From Candidatus Ozemobacteraceae bacterium (GTDB taxonomy: Bacteria; Muiribacteriota; Ozemobacteria; Ozemobacterales; Ozemobacteraceae), in the NCBI GenBank assembly GCA_035373905.1, contig DAOSOK010000011.1, forward strand, positions 61,554-125,553: DNA of 64,000 bases, given 5' to 3'. Below are positions 44,584 to 52,423 of this stretch, piece by piece. The notes under the pieces were generated by a model. That model worked only from the letters and a program-made list of their open reading frames with translations, ran no database searches and was not told the origin of the DNA. The position numbers were made by a program, and so were the translations under genes. Each line of letters opens with the position of its first letter. The first letter of the stretch is position 1.

Positions 44584-45807
44584 TTACCTGTCCGCTGGCA
44601 GCCTGTACAGCGCCTGATACAGCCGCCAGATCCGGCGCTTGAGATCGCCTGCATCCGGTTGCGGAATCGTTCCGGCCTCGAAGGCAAGCCCGTGTTCGCG
44701 CAGAATACCCTCGCAAAGGGCCAGTAATTCGGGGTCCCGTTCGCCGGCGAAAGATGAAACGGCTTTCGTCAGGAGAGAGGCGCTCTCCGTCGCGATCGCA
44801 CGCTCAGGCGGTTCGCCCGTCATGGATATCGAAAAGAAGCGCCAGATATCCTTGTTCACCCCGTCGTCCGGCCCGTTCAGGACTCTCTCCGCCCCGGCCG
44901 ACAAGTCTGAAAGCCTGGATTCGGCGAGTGCGGGGTGTTGCATGTCTCCCGTGCGCAACGATTCGAGCGCGTCGAGAAACAGGCGAGCGGCGAAGGGCTT
45001 TCCAATGAGCAGGGGAGGGAAGGAAAAGTCGAAGGAGGGAACGCCGTCCGTCGATATGCGTTCGGCCAGAAATGCAACGGCTTTTTCCAGGATCGGAGAG
45101 ATGTCGAGGTCGAGGCAGAACTTTTTGAGATAGGCCAGGGCCGCGGCTGCGGCCAGCGTCGGCGTGACGGCGCCGTATTCCGGACGGCCAGGAACGGCAA
45201 ACGAGCCGTCTGCCTGCTGCAGTGCGACGAGTTGGTCGGCGATGGACGCGAGAACCGTTCTGGGGGTTTCGAGACAGCGAAATTCGGCGACCGTCGCCGC
45301 CCAGGCCAGAGGCAGGGCGAGGTGGCACGAAAAGCACCGATTCGTTCGCTGAAATTCCATGATCGCGCGGGAAAGATCGGTAAGCTCGATTTCCAGGTTG
45401 CGGACCGCCGGGTCGAGGCCGGAAACGATGATGCCCCCCGTCGTGCCTGAACCTATTTTCGAGGGTGCGGAAACGAGCGGAACGAGCTCGAGCCAGCCCG
45501 TCGAGGGATCGTTCAGCCTGATGCTGAACGTGTCGTCATACGGCTCGTTCAGGCGGCAGACCCGCGTGACGTGAGCGCTTCGGACGATCACGGCCGTTCC
45601 CCGCCGTCCCGCGCCGAATACGTCCGCGGAGTCGGGCGGAAGATTGACGAATTTGACGGCTGACGTGGCCGGGAAGTCGATCCGACAGCCGCCGTCCGGG
45701 AGAGAACGGATCGTCCATGCCAGTTCTCCGGAATCGACGATTGATGGTGCGGCGAAGACGATCAGGAGGAATATAATCGTTACCAGTATAATATGATTGG
45801 ATATCAC
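44584..45807 (-). CDS. Secreted CxxCH protein with terpenoid-cyclase-like helical barrel
   Basis: 407 aa from a GTG start that overlaps the stop of the response regulator (GTGA). N-terminal membrane/signal segment (HIILVTIIFLLIVFAA), a beta-rich region, a single haem-c-type motif CFSCH (C158, C161, H162), then about 200 residues of paired helices (VLASIADQLVALQQADGSFAV, TLAAAAALAYLKKFCLDLD) that resemble the prenyltransferase/squalene-hopene-cyclase alpha-barrel. Such combinations have been annotated as secreted cytochrome-like proteins; without the cofactor tested, the CxxCH could also bind a metal. Tight coupling to an NtrC-type regulator is unusual for such a protein. Confidence 0.7.
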   Translation of the reverse strand: MISNHIILVTIIFLLIVFAAPSIVDSGELAWTIRSLPDGGCRIDFPATSAVKFVNLPPDSADVFGAGRRGTAVIVRSAHVTRVCRLNEPYDDTFSIRLNDPSTGWLELVPLVSAPSKIGSGTTGGIIVSGLDPAVRNLEIELTDLSRAIMEFQRTNRCFSCHLALPLAWAATVAEFRCLETPRTVLASIADQLVALQQADGSFAVPGRPEYGAVTPTLAAAAALAYLKKFCLDLDISPILEKAVAFLAERISTDGVPSFDFSFPPLLIGKPFAARLFLDALESLRTGDMQHPALAESRLSDLSAGAERVLNGPDDGVNKDIWRFFSISMTGEPPERAIATESASLLTKAVSSFAGERDPELLALCEGILREHGLAFEAGTIPQPDAGDLKRRIWRLYQALYRLPADR

Positions 45808-47162
45808 GGCCTGCCGGAGTCCTTCCGGAGACCGTATTTTTTCAGTTTGTAATGGAGGTTCTGGCGTGTGACTCCGAGAAGCTCGGCCGCCTGTGCGTAA
45901 TTGTAACCGGAGGCCTCCAGGGCGCGCCGGATCATGTCCACTTCGAGCTGTTCCCTGGCCGTATCGAGCGGCAGACCGCTCGATACGGCCGGGCTTCCTT
46001 CGCCACGCTCTGCGGACGTCGGTGGAAGCGGCAGGTCTTCAGGAAGAAGTTCGGCGCCGACCCGCTTGAGGATCACGGCCCGCTCGATGATGTTCTCCAA
46101 TTCGCGCACGTTGCCCGGCCAAGAGTGAACGGCAAGATGAGCCAGCGCCGCCTGGGATGGAGCGAGAAGAGGCCGATGATGACGTTCCGCGAACCGCCTC
46201 AGGAATACATCGACGAGGTCCGGGATGTCTTCGGGGTGTTCCCGGAGCGGCGGCATGCGGATCTCCACGACGCTCAGCCGATACAGCAGATCTTCGCGGA
46301 ATCGGCCCGCCATCGACTCGGCGCGCAGGTCGCGGTTGCTCGCCGCGACGATGCGCACATTCGCCGGAAATGCCCGCGTGTCGCCGACTTTGCGAACGAC
46401 GCCGTCCTGGAGGACCCGGAGAAGTTTTGCCTGGCTCGGCTGGGCCAGATCGCCGATCTCGTCGAGAAACAGCGTGCCGCCGATCGCTTCGTGAAACAAA
46501 CCGTCCTTGTCGGCGAATGCACCCGTGAAGCTGCCCTTCACGTGGCCGAACAGCTCGCTTTCGACGAGATTCTCCGGAATGGCGCTGCAGTTGACCGGAA
46601 TGAACGGCCCGGAGGAACGTTTCGAACGTGCGTGCAGGGTTCGCGCCGCCAGTTCCTTGCCGGTTCCGCTCTCGCCCTGGAGAAGGACGGTGCTTTCGGT
46701 GTCCGCGACACGATCGATCAGATCGAGAACGTTCCGCATCGCCTCGGAATGGCCAGCCGGCGTCACCCTCGTAACGGAGGCGGTTTCCGTGCTGGCAAAC
46801 TCCGCGGCGAGAACGGAGCGCACGGCGGCACGCAGATCGGCGATCTCGAAGGGCTTCAGCAGGTAATCCCGCGCACCGAGCTTGACGGCCGTTACGGCCG
46901 TTTCGATCGACGAATAGGCCGTCATCAGGATGCAGGGCGGCCGGGGATGCAGTTCGCCGAGCTTTGCGAGCAGGTCGAGGCCGGACATGCCCGGCATGCG
47001 AATGTCGGAGATCACGAGCGCGGGATTGCGCTCGATGATGAATTTGAGCGCCGCATCGGGTTGCGAAAAGTCGCAGACCTCGTGACCGTCGAGTTCCAGG
47101 GCTTTTTTCAAAGCCCGCAACAGCTTCACCTCGTCGTCGATCAGTACGATTCTGTTCGGCAT
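45804..47162 (-). CDS. NtrC-family sigma-54-dependent response regulator
   Basis: 452 aa. Receiver domain with acidic pocket DDE and phospho-Asp in VISDIRMPGMSG, and Lys in YLLKPF; AAA+ domain with GESGTGKE, the sigma-54 contact loop written GSFTGA in place of GAFTGA, LFLDEIGDL and R-finger region; C-terminal Fis-type helix-turn-helix (NYAQAAELLGVTRQNLHYKLKKY). It activates sigma-54 promoters after phosphorylation by the adjacent kinase. Starts 25 bases after the kinase stop and overlaps the CxxCH gene by four bases. Confidence 0.95.
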   Translation of the reverse strand: MPNRIVLIDDEVKLLRALKKALELDGHEVCDFSQPDAALKFIIERNPALVISDIRMPGMSGLDLLAKLGELHPRPPCILMTAYSSIETAVTAVKLGARDYLLKPFEIADLRAAVRSVLAAEFASTETASVTRVTPAGHSEAMRNVLDLIDRVADTESTVLLQGESGTGKELAARTLHARSKRSSGPFIPVNCSAIPENLVESELFGHVKGSFTGAFADKDGLFHEAIGGTLFLDEIGDLAQPSQAKLLRVLQDGVVRKVGDTRAFPANVRIVAASNRDLRAESMAGRFREDLLYRLSVVEIRMPPLREHPEDIPDLVDVFLRRFAERHHRPLLAPSQAALAHLAVHSWPGNVRELENIIERAVILKRVGAELLPEDLPLPPTSAERGEGSPAVSSGLPLDTAREQLEVDMIRRALEASGYNYAQAAELLGVTRQNLHYKLKKYGLRKDSGRP

Positions 47163-47187
47163 TCTATTGATTCCTTCATATAATGTA

Positions 47188-48864
47188 TCACGAGTTCTCT
47201 CCGCCGGCTGTCCTGAGCGTGAAGGAAAAAACCGTCCAGCCGTCCGCCCGGCGCTCGGCCCATATCCTCCCGCCGTGTCCTTCGATGATGGACTGACAGA
47301 TGGCGAGACCGAGACCGGTTCCCTGCGGCTTCGTCGTCACCAGCGGCTCGAACAGATGATCGGCGGCTTCGCCGAGACCCGGCCCGTTATCCGAGACCGT
47401 GACGACGGCGAAACCGTCCCCGGTCACCGTCGCTGAAACCCGTATCGTCGCCGCTTTTCCCGAAGAAACCTGATCGTGAAGCGCGTCGGCTGCGTTCCTC
47501 AGGAGATTCGACAGGACCTGCCCGATACCGGTTCTGTCGACGAGCACGGCCGTATCGAGCTTCTCGGCGACGTCGAGTTCGATTCCGGCGCGCCTCGCCA
47601 CGTCCGAAAAGATGCGGACGGTCTCGGCGATCAGTTCGCCGAGAGGGGCGGCGGTAAGCCGTGGCGGGCGGTTGTGGGCGTATTCCAGGAGCGACTCGAC
47701 GATTCGGCGGCACCGCTTGGTCTCGTCGATGATCGCGACGATATCGTCTGACTCGACCGGTTTCCCGGATTTCACGGCGTCGAGAGCGAGACCGGCGCTG
47801 GCCAGAATCGTGCCGAGCGGGTTATTGATCTCGTGGGCCAGTCCGGCGGAAAACCGGCCCAGCATCGCCATTTTCTCCTTGCTCATCAGCTCCTGCTGCA
47901 CGGCGATCAGCCGGTCTCGGGCCGCGGAAAGCTCGAGCACCATACGATTGAAACTTCGTGCCACCGTCCCGATCTCATCGGCCTCATCGGGAACTTCCGT
48001 CACGGGAATCTGCTGCCAGTGCCCCGCGCTGACCCGGTCGATCGCCTGTTTCAGCCTCTCGAGTGGTGAGAACAGGCGCCGGGCGAGAAAGTAGCCGAGG
48101 ACGAGGAAGGCAAGGATCTCCAGAATGGCGAGGCGGAGCATCAGGTCGTCGACACCGGTCCTGGTCAGAGTTGCCGAATCGGCCTCGTAGCCGATCAGAA
48201 GGGTCTGACCGGTTTCCGGAAATGCGGTGGCTCGAAGACGATACAGCTTGCCGTGCATCAGCCGCTGGAACGTCGCTTCCCGCGAGGCATACTCGGTGCG
48301 GAGTTCCGCCGGCCAGTCCGGTGCATTGCCGCTGATGAGCCCCTGCGAATCCCAGAGCACCATCAGCGGCTTCGCCGGCACCGTTGGCCTGCGGGCGACG
48401 ATCAGTTCCGTTTCTGAGGCGGGCAGGGGAACGACATGGACGACGAAGCCGAAATTCGAAAGAGGGCCGGAAAGAGCGATGCGCTGCGGCAGCGCCGTGC
48501 CGTAAACGAGCGGCGCCGGCCGAAGCAGAGGGTAGAGCAGACTTGTCCCGTTTCTCCGGATATCCAGCCAGTCGAGCTGAAGATGCCGCTTGAACAGTTC
48601 GACCGTCTTCAAAAGCCATTCCTGCGAGGTTTGACCGAAGTCCGTACCGGCGAGCACCGGCGTGATCTCGCCTGCGACGCTTGCCAGCGCGCCTTTTTCG
48701 CGACTCCACTCCAGGATGACGGAGTCGCGGAGAGAGGTGAGCTTGCCCAGGTCGGCCTCCTCGAGCTGCAACCCGAGCGTGCGCGCGCCCCAGGAAATGA
48801 TGAGGCCGGTCAGGGCCACGATCATCAGGGCAAACCCGATGCCGATCTTGAAGCGTATGCTCAC
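47188..48864 (-). CDS. Membrane sensor histidine kinase
   Basis: 558 aa from a GTG with GGAGG 4 bases upstream. First membrane helix (IGIGFALMIVALTGLIIS), about 220 residues of extracytoplasmic sensor, second helix (LMLRLAILEILAFLVLGYFL), HAMP (RLFSPLERLKQAIDRVSAGHW), H-box with FSAGLAHEINNPLGTILAS, then N-box LSNLLRNAADAL and G-boxes DNGPGLGE and GTGLGLAICQSI. NtrB-like group partner of the downstream NtrC-type regulator. The sensor fold is unrecognised. It begins the four-gene operon kinase, regulator, CxxCH protein, deacetylase. Confidence 0.95.
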   Translation of the reverse strand: MSIRFKIGIGFALMIVALTGLIISWGARTLGLQLEEADLGKLTSLRDSVILEWSREKGALASVAGEITPVLAGTDFGQTSQEWLLKTVELFKRHLQLDWLDIRRNGTSLLYPLLRPAPLVYGTALPQRIALSGPLSNFGFVVHVVPLPASETELIVARRPTVPAKPLMVLWDSQGLISGNAPDWPAELRTEYASREATFQRLMHGKLYRLRATAFPETGQTLLIGYEADSATLTRTGVDDLMLRLAILEILAFLVLGYFLARRLFSPLERLKQAIDRVSAGHWQQIPVTEVPDEADEIGTVARSFNRMVLELSAARDRLIAVQQELMSKEKMAMLGRFSAGLAHEINNPLGTILASAGLALDAVKSGKPVESDDIVAIIDETKRCRRIVESLLEYAHNRPPRLTAAPLGELIAETVRIFSDVARRAGIELDVAEKLDTAVLVDRTGIGQVLSNLLRNAADALHDQVSSGKAATIRVSATVTGDGFAVVTVSDNGPGLGEAADHLFEPLVTTKPQGTGLGLAICQSIIEGHGGRIWAERRADGWTVFSFTLRTAGGENS

Positions 48865-48908
48865 GCGGCCTCCTGAGAAATCCTTGGCCGTCGCACAACG
48901 GAAAACGA

Positions 48909-48997
48909 AACCACGGAGTCGCAGAGACACAGAGGCTGTTGTCGGGCACATTGTCCTGTATCCGATGTGGAGGAGGGTTTGAAACCCGCCCCTGTCG
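48909..48997. repeat. CACAGAG-type repeat and GGCGGGTTT-type palindrome
   Basis: 48909-48937 (AACCACGGAGTCGCAGAGAC...) belongs to the family at 39995 and 42041; 48967-48997 (GGAGGGTTTGAAACCCGCCC) matches the family at 31584. A degenerate third piece (TATATCTGCGTGTCTTTG) is near 49060. The 48865-49176 region upstream of the kinase gene holds no recognisable gene. Confidence 0.75.
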
Positions 48998-49172
48998 AGC
49001 AATACCGATGATCAGATGCGCATCTGCGAATCACGGAATTCATAAAATATTTTTTTCTCTATATCTGCGTGTCTTTGTCCGAAACCCCGACCGTTTTCGA
49101 ACCGTCCTGTCTATCATCGCATAAAATCTCTTCAGCGTCATATACGGATGTTCCATGAAAGTTTCGTGGAAA

Positions 49173-49207
49173 AACAACGACCCGCCGGCTTGTGCGCGGC
49201 GGGTCGT
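49173..49207 (-). terminator. Rho-independent terminator of the gap-pgk-tpiA operon
   Basis: 11-bp stem ACGACCCGCCG (49177-49187) with CGGCGGGTCGT (49197-49207), followed by TGTTTTT on the minus strand, 16 bases after the tpiA stop. Confidence 0.9.
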
Positions 49208-49222
49208 ATCCGATCGTCAGGG

Positions 49223-49981
49223 TCAGTAGCTGATCAGCTGGGCGAACGAGTCGGGATCGAGGCTCGCGCCTCCAACCAGGGCTCCGTCGATGCCGGGCTG
49301 GCTCATGTAGGTCTTCATGTTGTCGGGCTTGACCGAGCCGCCGTACAGGATGCGGGTCTTGTCGGCCGCCGAGCTGCCGTACCGGCTGTGCAGGAACTCG
49401 CGGATCAACGCGATCGCGTCGTGCGCGTCCTTCGTCGAGGCGTTCTTGCCGGTGCCGATGGCCCAGACAGGCTCGTAGGCCACGACCATGGTGCCGATCG
49501 CGTTCTCGGGGACATCCTTCAGATCGCGATCCATCTGATTCAGGATGACCTGCTCGGTCAGGTTCTTCTCGCGCTCGTCGAGCTTCTCGCCGACGCAGAG
49601 AATCGGGATCAGCCCGTTCTTGACGGCTGCCAGCACCTTTCGGTTGATCAGCTCGTCGGATTCGCCGAACACCCAGCGGCGCTCAGAATGGCCCAGGATC
49701 ACGAATTCGCAGTGAAGATCCTTCAGCATCGCGGCCGAAACCTCGCCCGTGAACGCGCCCTTCTCCTCGAAATACATGTTCTGCGCCCCGAGGAGGATCT
49801 TGGTCTCCTTGCGGGCCTGGTCGACCGGGTAGATCAGCGGGAACGGCGGGCAGATCAGCACGTCGCGCTCACGGACGTTCGCGATCTTCGGCTGCAGGGC
49901 GGCGACGAAGCTCTTGGCCTCGCCGGTCACCTTGTGCATCTTCCAGTTGGCGGCGATCAGGGGACGGCGTGACGTAGGCAT
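49223..49981 (-). CDS. tpiA: Triosephosphate isomerase
   Basis: 252 aa TIM barrel interconverting dihydroxyacetone phosphate and glyceraldehyde 3-phosphate. Catalytic residues seen: Lys in AANWKMHKV, His in ILGHSERR, Glu in VAYEPVWAIGTG, and the phosphate loop YGGSVKPDN. Starts 1 base after the pgk stop, so translation is probably coupled. Last gene of the lower-glycolysis operon. Confidence 0.98.
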   Translation of the reverse strand: MPTSRRPLIAANWKMHKVTGEAKSFVAALQPKIANVRERDVLICPPFPLIYPVDQARKETKILLGAQNMYFEEKGAFTGEVSAAMLKDLHCEFVILGHSERRWVFGESDELINRKVLAAVKNGLIPILCVGEKLDEREKNLTEQVILNQMDRDLKDVPENAIGTMVVAYEPVWAIGTGKNASTKDAHDAIALIREFLHSRYGSSAADKTRILYGGSVKPDNMKTYMSQPGIDGALVGGASLDPDSFAQLISY

Positions 49982-49982
49982 G

Positions 49983-51188
49983 TCAGGCTCCTCCGACCAT
50001 GTTCTTGATGTCGCGCGAGAAGATCTCGATGCCCGGCAGCGTTTTGCCTTCCAGATACTCGAGGCATGCGCCGCCGCCCGTGGAGACGTGCGACACCTTC
50101 TCGGCGGCGCCCATCTGCTCGATCGCGGCGACCGAGTCTCCGCCGCCGACGACCGTCACTGCCTTCAGCGACGCCATCGTCTCGGCGATCGCCCGGGTGC
50201 CGGCGTCGAAGGGCTTCGTTTCGAACACGCCCATCGGGCCGTTCCAGAGCACCGTCTTCGCCTTCTTCAGCTCGGCGTTGAAAGCGGCGACCGTCTTCGG
50301 GCCGATATCGAGGCCGAGCTGGTCGGCCGGCATCGCGTTCGTATCGACCGTCTGCACGGCAACGCCTTCCTTGATCTCGGCGGCGACGACCACGTCGACC
50401 GGAAGCAGGATGGTCTTGCCGAGCTTCTTCGCGGTCTCGAGGATCTTGAGGGCAACGTCGAGCTTGTCGGCCTCGCACAGCGACTTGCCGATCTGCTTTC
50501 CCTGCGCCTTCAGAAAGGTGAACGCCATGCCGCCGCCGATCAGTAGCGAGTCGACCTTGGTCAGCAGATTCTCGATGACGAGAATCTTGTCGCTGACTTT
50601 GGCCCCGCCCATGATCGCGACCATCGGCCGCTCGGGCGACTGAGTGACCTTGTTGAGGTAGGTGATTTCCTTCTCCATCAGGAACCCGGCGAACGCCGGC
50701 AGGATGTCGGCAACGCCGGCCGTCGAAGCGTGCGCGCGATGCGCCGTTCCGAACGCGTCGCTGACGTAGATCTCACCGAGGCTCGCCAGAGCCTTGCTGA
50801 ACGCGGCGTCGTTCTTCTCCTCCTCCGCGTGGAAGCGGAGGTTCTCGAGCATCAGGACCTCGCCGTCCTTCAGCCCCTTCGCAAGTTTGGCCGCCTCGTC
50901 ACCGATGCAGTCGTTCGCGAAGGAGACCGGCCTGCCGAGAAGATCGCTCAGATGCTTGACGAGCGGCTTGAGCGAATACTTCGGGTCCGGTCCGCCCTTG
51001 GGGCGGCCGAGATGGCTCATGATGACGAGCCTCCCGCCCTGGTCGATGATGTGCTTCAGCGTGGGCACGGCAGCCCGCATGCGGGTGTCGTCGGTGATGT
51101 TCAGCGACTTGTCGAGCGGGACGTTGAAGTCGACGCGCACGAGGGCGCGCTTGCCCTTGAACTGGATGTCGCGAATCGTTCTAAACAT
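49983..51188 (-). CDS. pgk: Phosphoglycerate kinase
   Basis: 401 aa monomeric kinase of the two-domain hinge type. Visible: RVDFNVPLD, SHLGRPKGG, ENLRFHAEEEKND, MGGAKVSDKI, the C-terminal GPMGVFE and the final GGGDSVAAIEQMG...STGGGACLEYLEG signature. ATG at 51188 (MFRTIRDIQFKGKR) is 42 bases after the gap stop; GAGGAGG lies about 11 bases upstream. Confidence 0.98.
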   Translation of the reverse strand: MFRTIRDIQFKGKRALVRVDFNVPLDKSLNITDDTRMRAAVPTLKHIIDQGGRLVIMSHLGRPKGGPDPKYSLKPLVKHLSDLLGRPVSFANDCIGDEAAKLAKGLKDGEVLMLENLRFHAEEEKNDAAFSKALASLGEIYVSDAFGTAHRAHASTAGVADILPAFAGFLMEKEITYLNKVTQSPERPMVAIMGGAKVSDKILVIENLLTKVDSLLIGGGMAFTFLKAQGKQIGKSLCEADKLDVALKILETAKKLGKTILLPVDVVVAAEIKEGVAVQTVDTNAMPADQLGLDIGPKTVAAFNAELKKAKTVLWNGPMGVFETKPFDAGTRAIAETMASLKAVTVVGGGDSVAAIEQMGAAEKVSHVSTGGGACLEYLEGKTLPGIEIFSRDIKNMVGGA

Positions 51189-51230
51189 GGAGCGGAGTTC
51201 CTCCTCTCGGTAATTCAATACGCCGGAATA

Positions 51231-52298
51231 TTATTTGTCGTGCTTCATCATGTGGCTGAGCAGGTCGCACACGCGGCAGCTGTAGCCCCACTCGTTGTCG
51301 TACCACGACACGACCTTGAAGAAACGCTTCTCGCCCTTCAGGTTGTTCTGAACGGTGGCCAGCGAGTCGTAGATCGAGGAGCGCTGATCGTGAATGAAGT
51401 CGGTCGAGACCAGTTCTTCGCTCGTCACGCCCAGAATGCCCTTCAGATAACTCTCGGAGGCCTTCTTCATCAGGCTGTCGATCTCCTCGATCGAGGTGTC
51501 GCGGGCGGCGCGGAACGTCAGGTCGACGACCGAGACGGTCGGGGTCGGCACGCGGAACGCCATGCCGGTCAGCTTGCCCTTGGTCGCGGGAAGCACTTCG
51601 CCGACGGCCTTGGCGGCGCCGGTGGTGGACGGTATGATGTTGATCGCGGCCGCGCGCCCGCCGCGCCAGTCTTTCTTCGACGGGCCGTCGACGGTCTTCT
51701 GGGTCGCGGTATAGGCGTGGATCGTCGTCATCAGGCCGGTCTCGATGCCGATGCCTTCCTTCAGGAGCACATGGACGACGGGCGCCAGGCAGTTCGTGGT
51801 GCAGCTGGCGTTGCTGACGATATGGTGCTTGGACGCGTCGTATTCCTGCTCGTTGACACCCATGACGATCGTCTTCACGTCACCCTTGCCGGGGGCCGAG
51901 ATGATGACCTTCTTCGCGCCCGCGTCGAGATGGCCCTTGGCCTTCTCTGACTCGGTGAACAGGCCGGTCGACTCGATGACGTACTCGACGCCCAGGGCCT
52001 TCCACGGCAGCTCGGCCGGGGTCTTGGTGGCCGCGACGCAGCGGATTTTGTGACCGTTCACGACGATGACGTCGTTCTCGGTCTTGGAAGGATCGCTCTT
52101 CTCGGTGGTGACGGCGTGCTTGAACTTGCCCTGCACCGAGTCATATTTCATCTGATATGCAAAATAATCCGCATCCGTCGAGACATCAACGACCGCGACG
52201 ACATCGAACGTCTTGCCGAGAAGCCCCTGATCGCAGATCGCCTGGAACACCATGCGCCCGATGCGGCCAAACCCGTTGATACCAATTTTCTTCGCCAT
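51231..52298 (-). CDS. gap: Glyceraldehyde-3-phosphate dehydrogenase, type I
   Basis: 355 aa. NAD-binding INGFGRIGRMVFQA, a catalytic-Cys segment SNASCTTNCLAPV, TGAAKAVGEVLP, and the C-terminal WYDNEWGYSCRVCDL. Slightly longer than the usual 335 aa because of an insertion-rich N-terminal region (DVSTDADYFAYQMKYDS), which is found in the longer bacterial type. AAGGAGG lies 8 bases upstream. First gene of gap-pgk-tpiA. A terminator separates it from the upstream cmk-rpsA. Confidence 0.98.
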   Translation of the reverse strand: MAKKIGINGFGRIGRMVFQAICDQGLLGKTFDVVAVVDVSTDADYFAYQMKYDSVQGKFKHAVTTEKSDPSKTENDVIVVNGHKIRCVAATKTPAELPWKALGVEYVIESTGLFTESEKAKGHLDAGAKKVIISAPGKGDVKTIVMGVNEQEYDASKHHIVSNASCTTNCLAPVVHVLLKEGIGIETGLMTTIHAYTATQKTVDGPSKKDWRGGRAAAINIIPSTTGAAKAVGEVLPATKGKLTGMAFRVPTPTVSVVDLTFRAARDTSIEEIDSLMKKASESYLKGILGVTSEELVSTDFIHDQRSSIYDSLATVQNNLKGEKRFFKVVSWYDNEWGYSCRVCDLLSHMMKHDK

Positions 52299-52343
52299 TG
52301 ACGTAAAACCTCCTTGGATTCAGATTGATGTGTCGGGGGAAAA

Positions 52344-52382
52344 GAAACCGACAGCCCCCCGCGAATCGGAGGGGCTGCCGGT
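52344..52382 (-). terminator. Rho-independent terminator of cmk-rpsA
   Basis: Stem 52348-52358 with 52371-52382 (CCGACAGCCCC with GGGGCTGCCGGT, one mismatch), followed on the minus strand by TTTCTTTTCC. Confidence 0.8.
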
Positions 52383-52423
52383 CATGTGAATGGTTCGGTT
52401 GAGATGCGCAACGCGTGCGTCTC

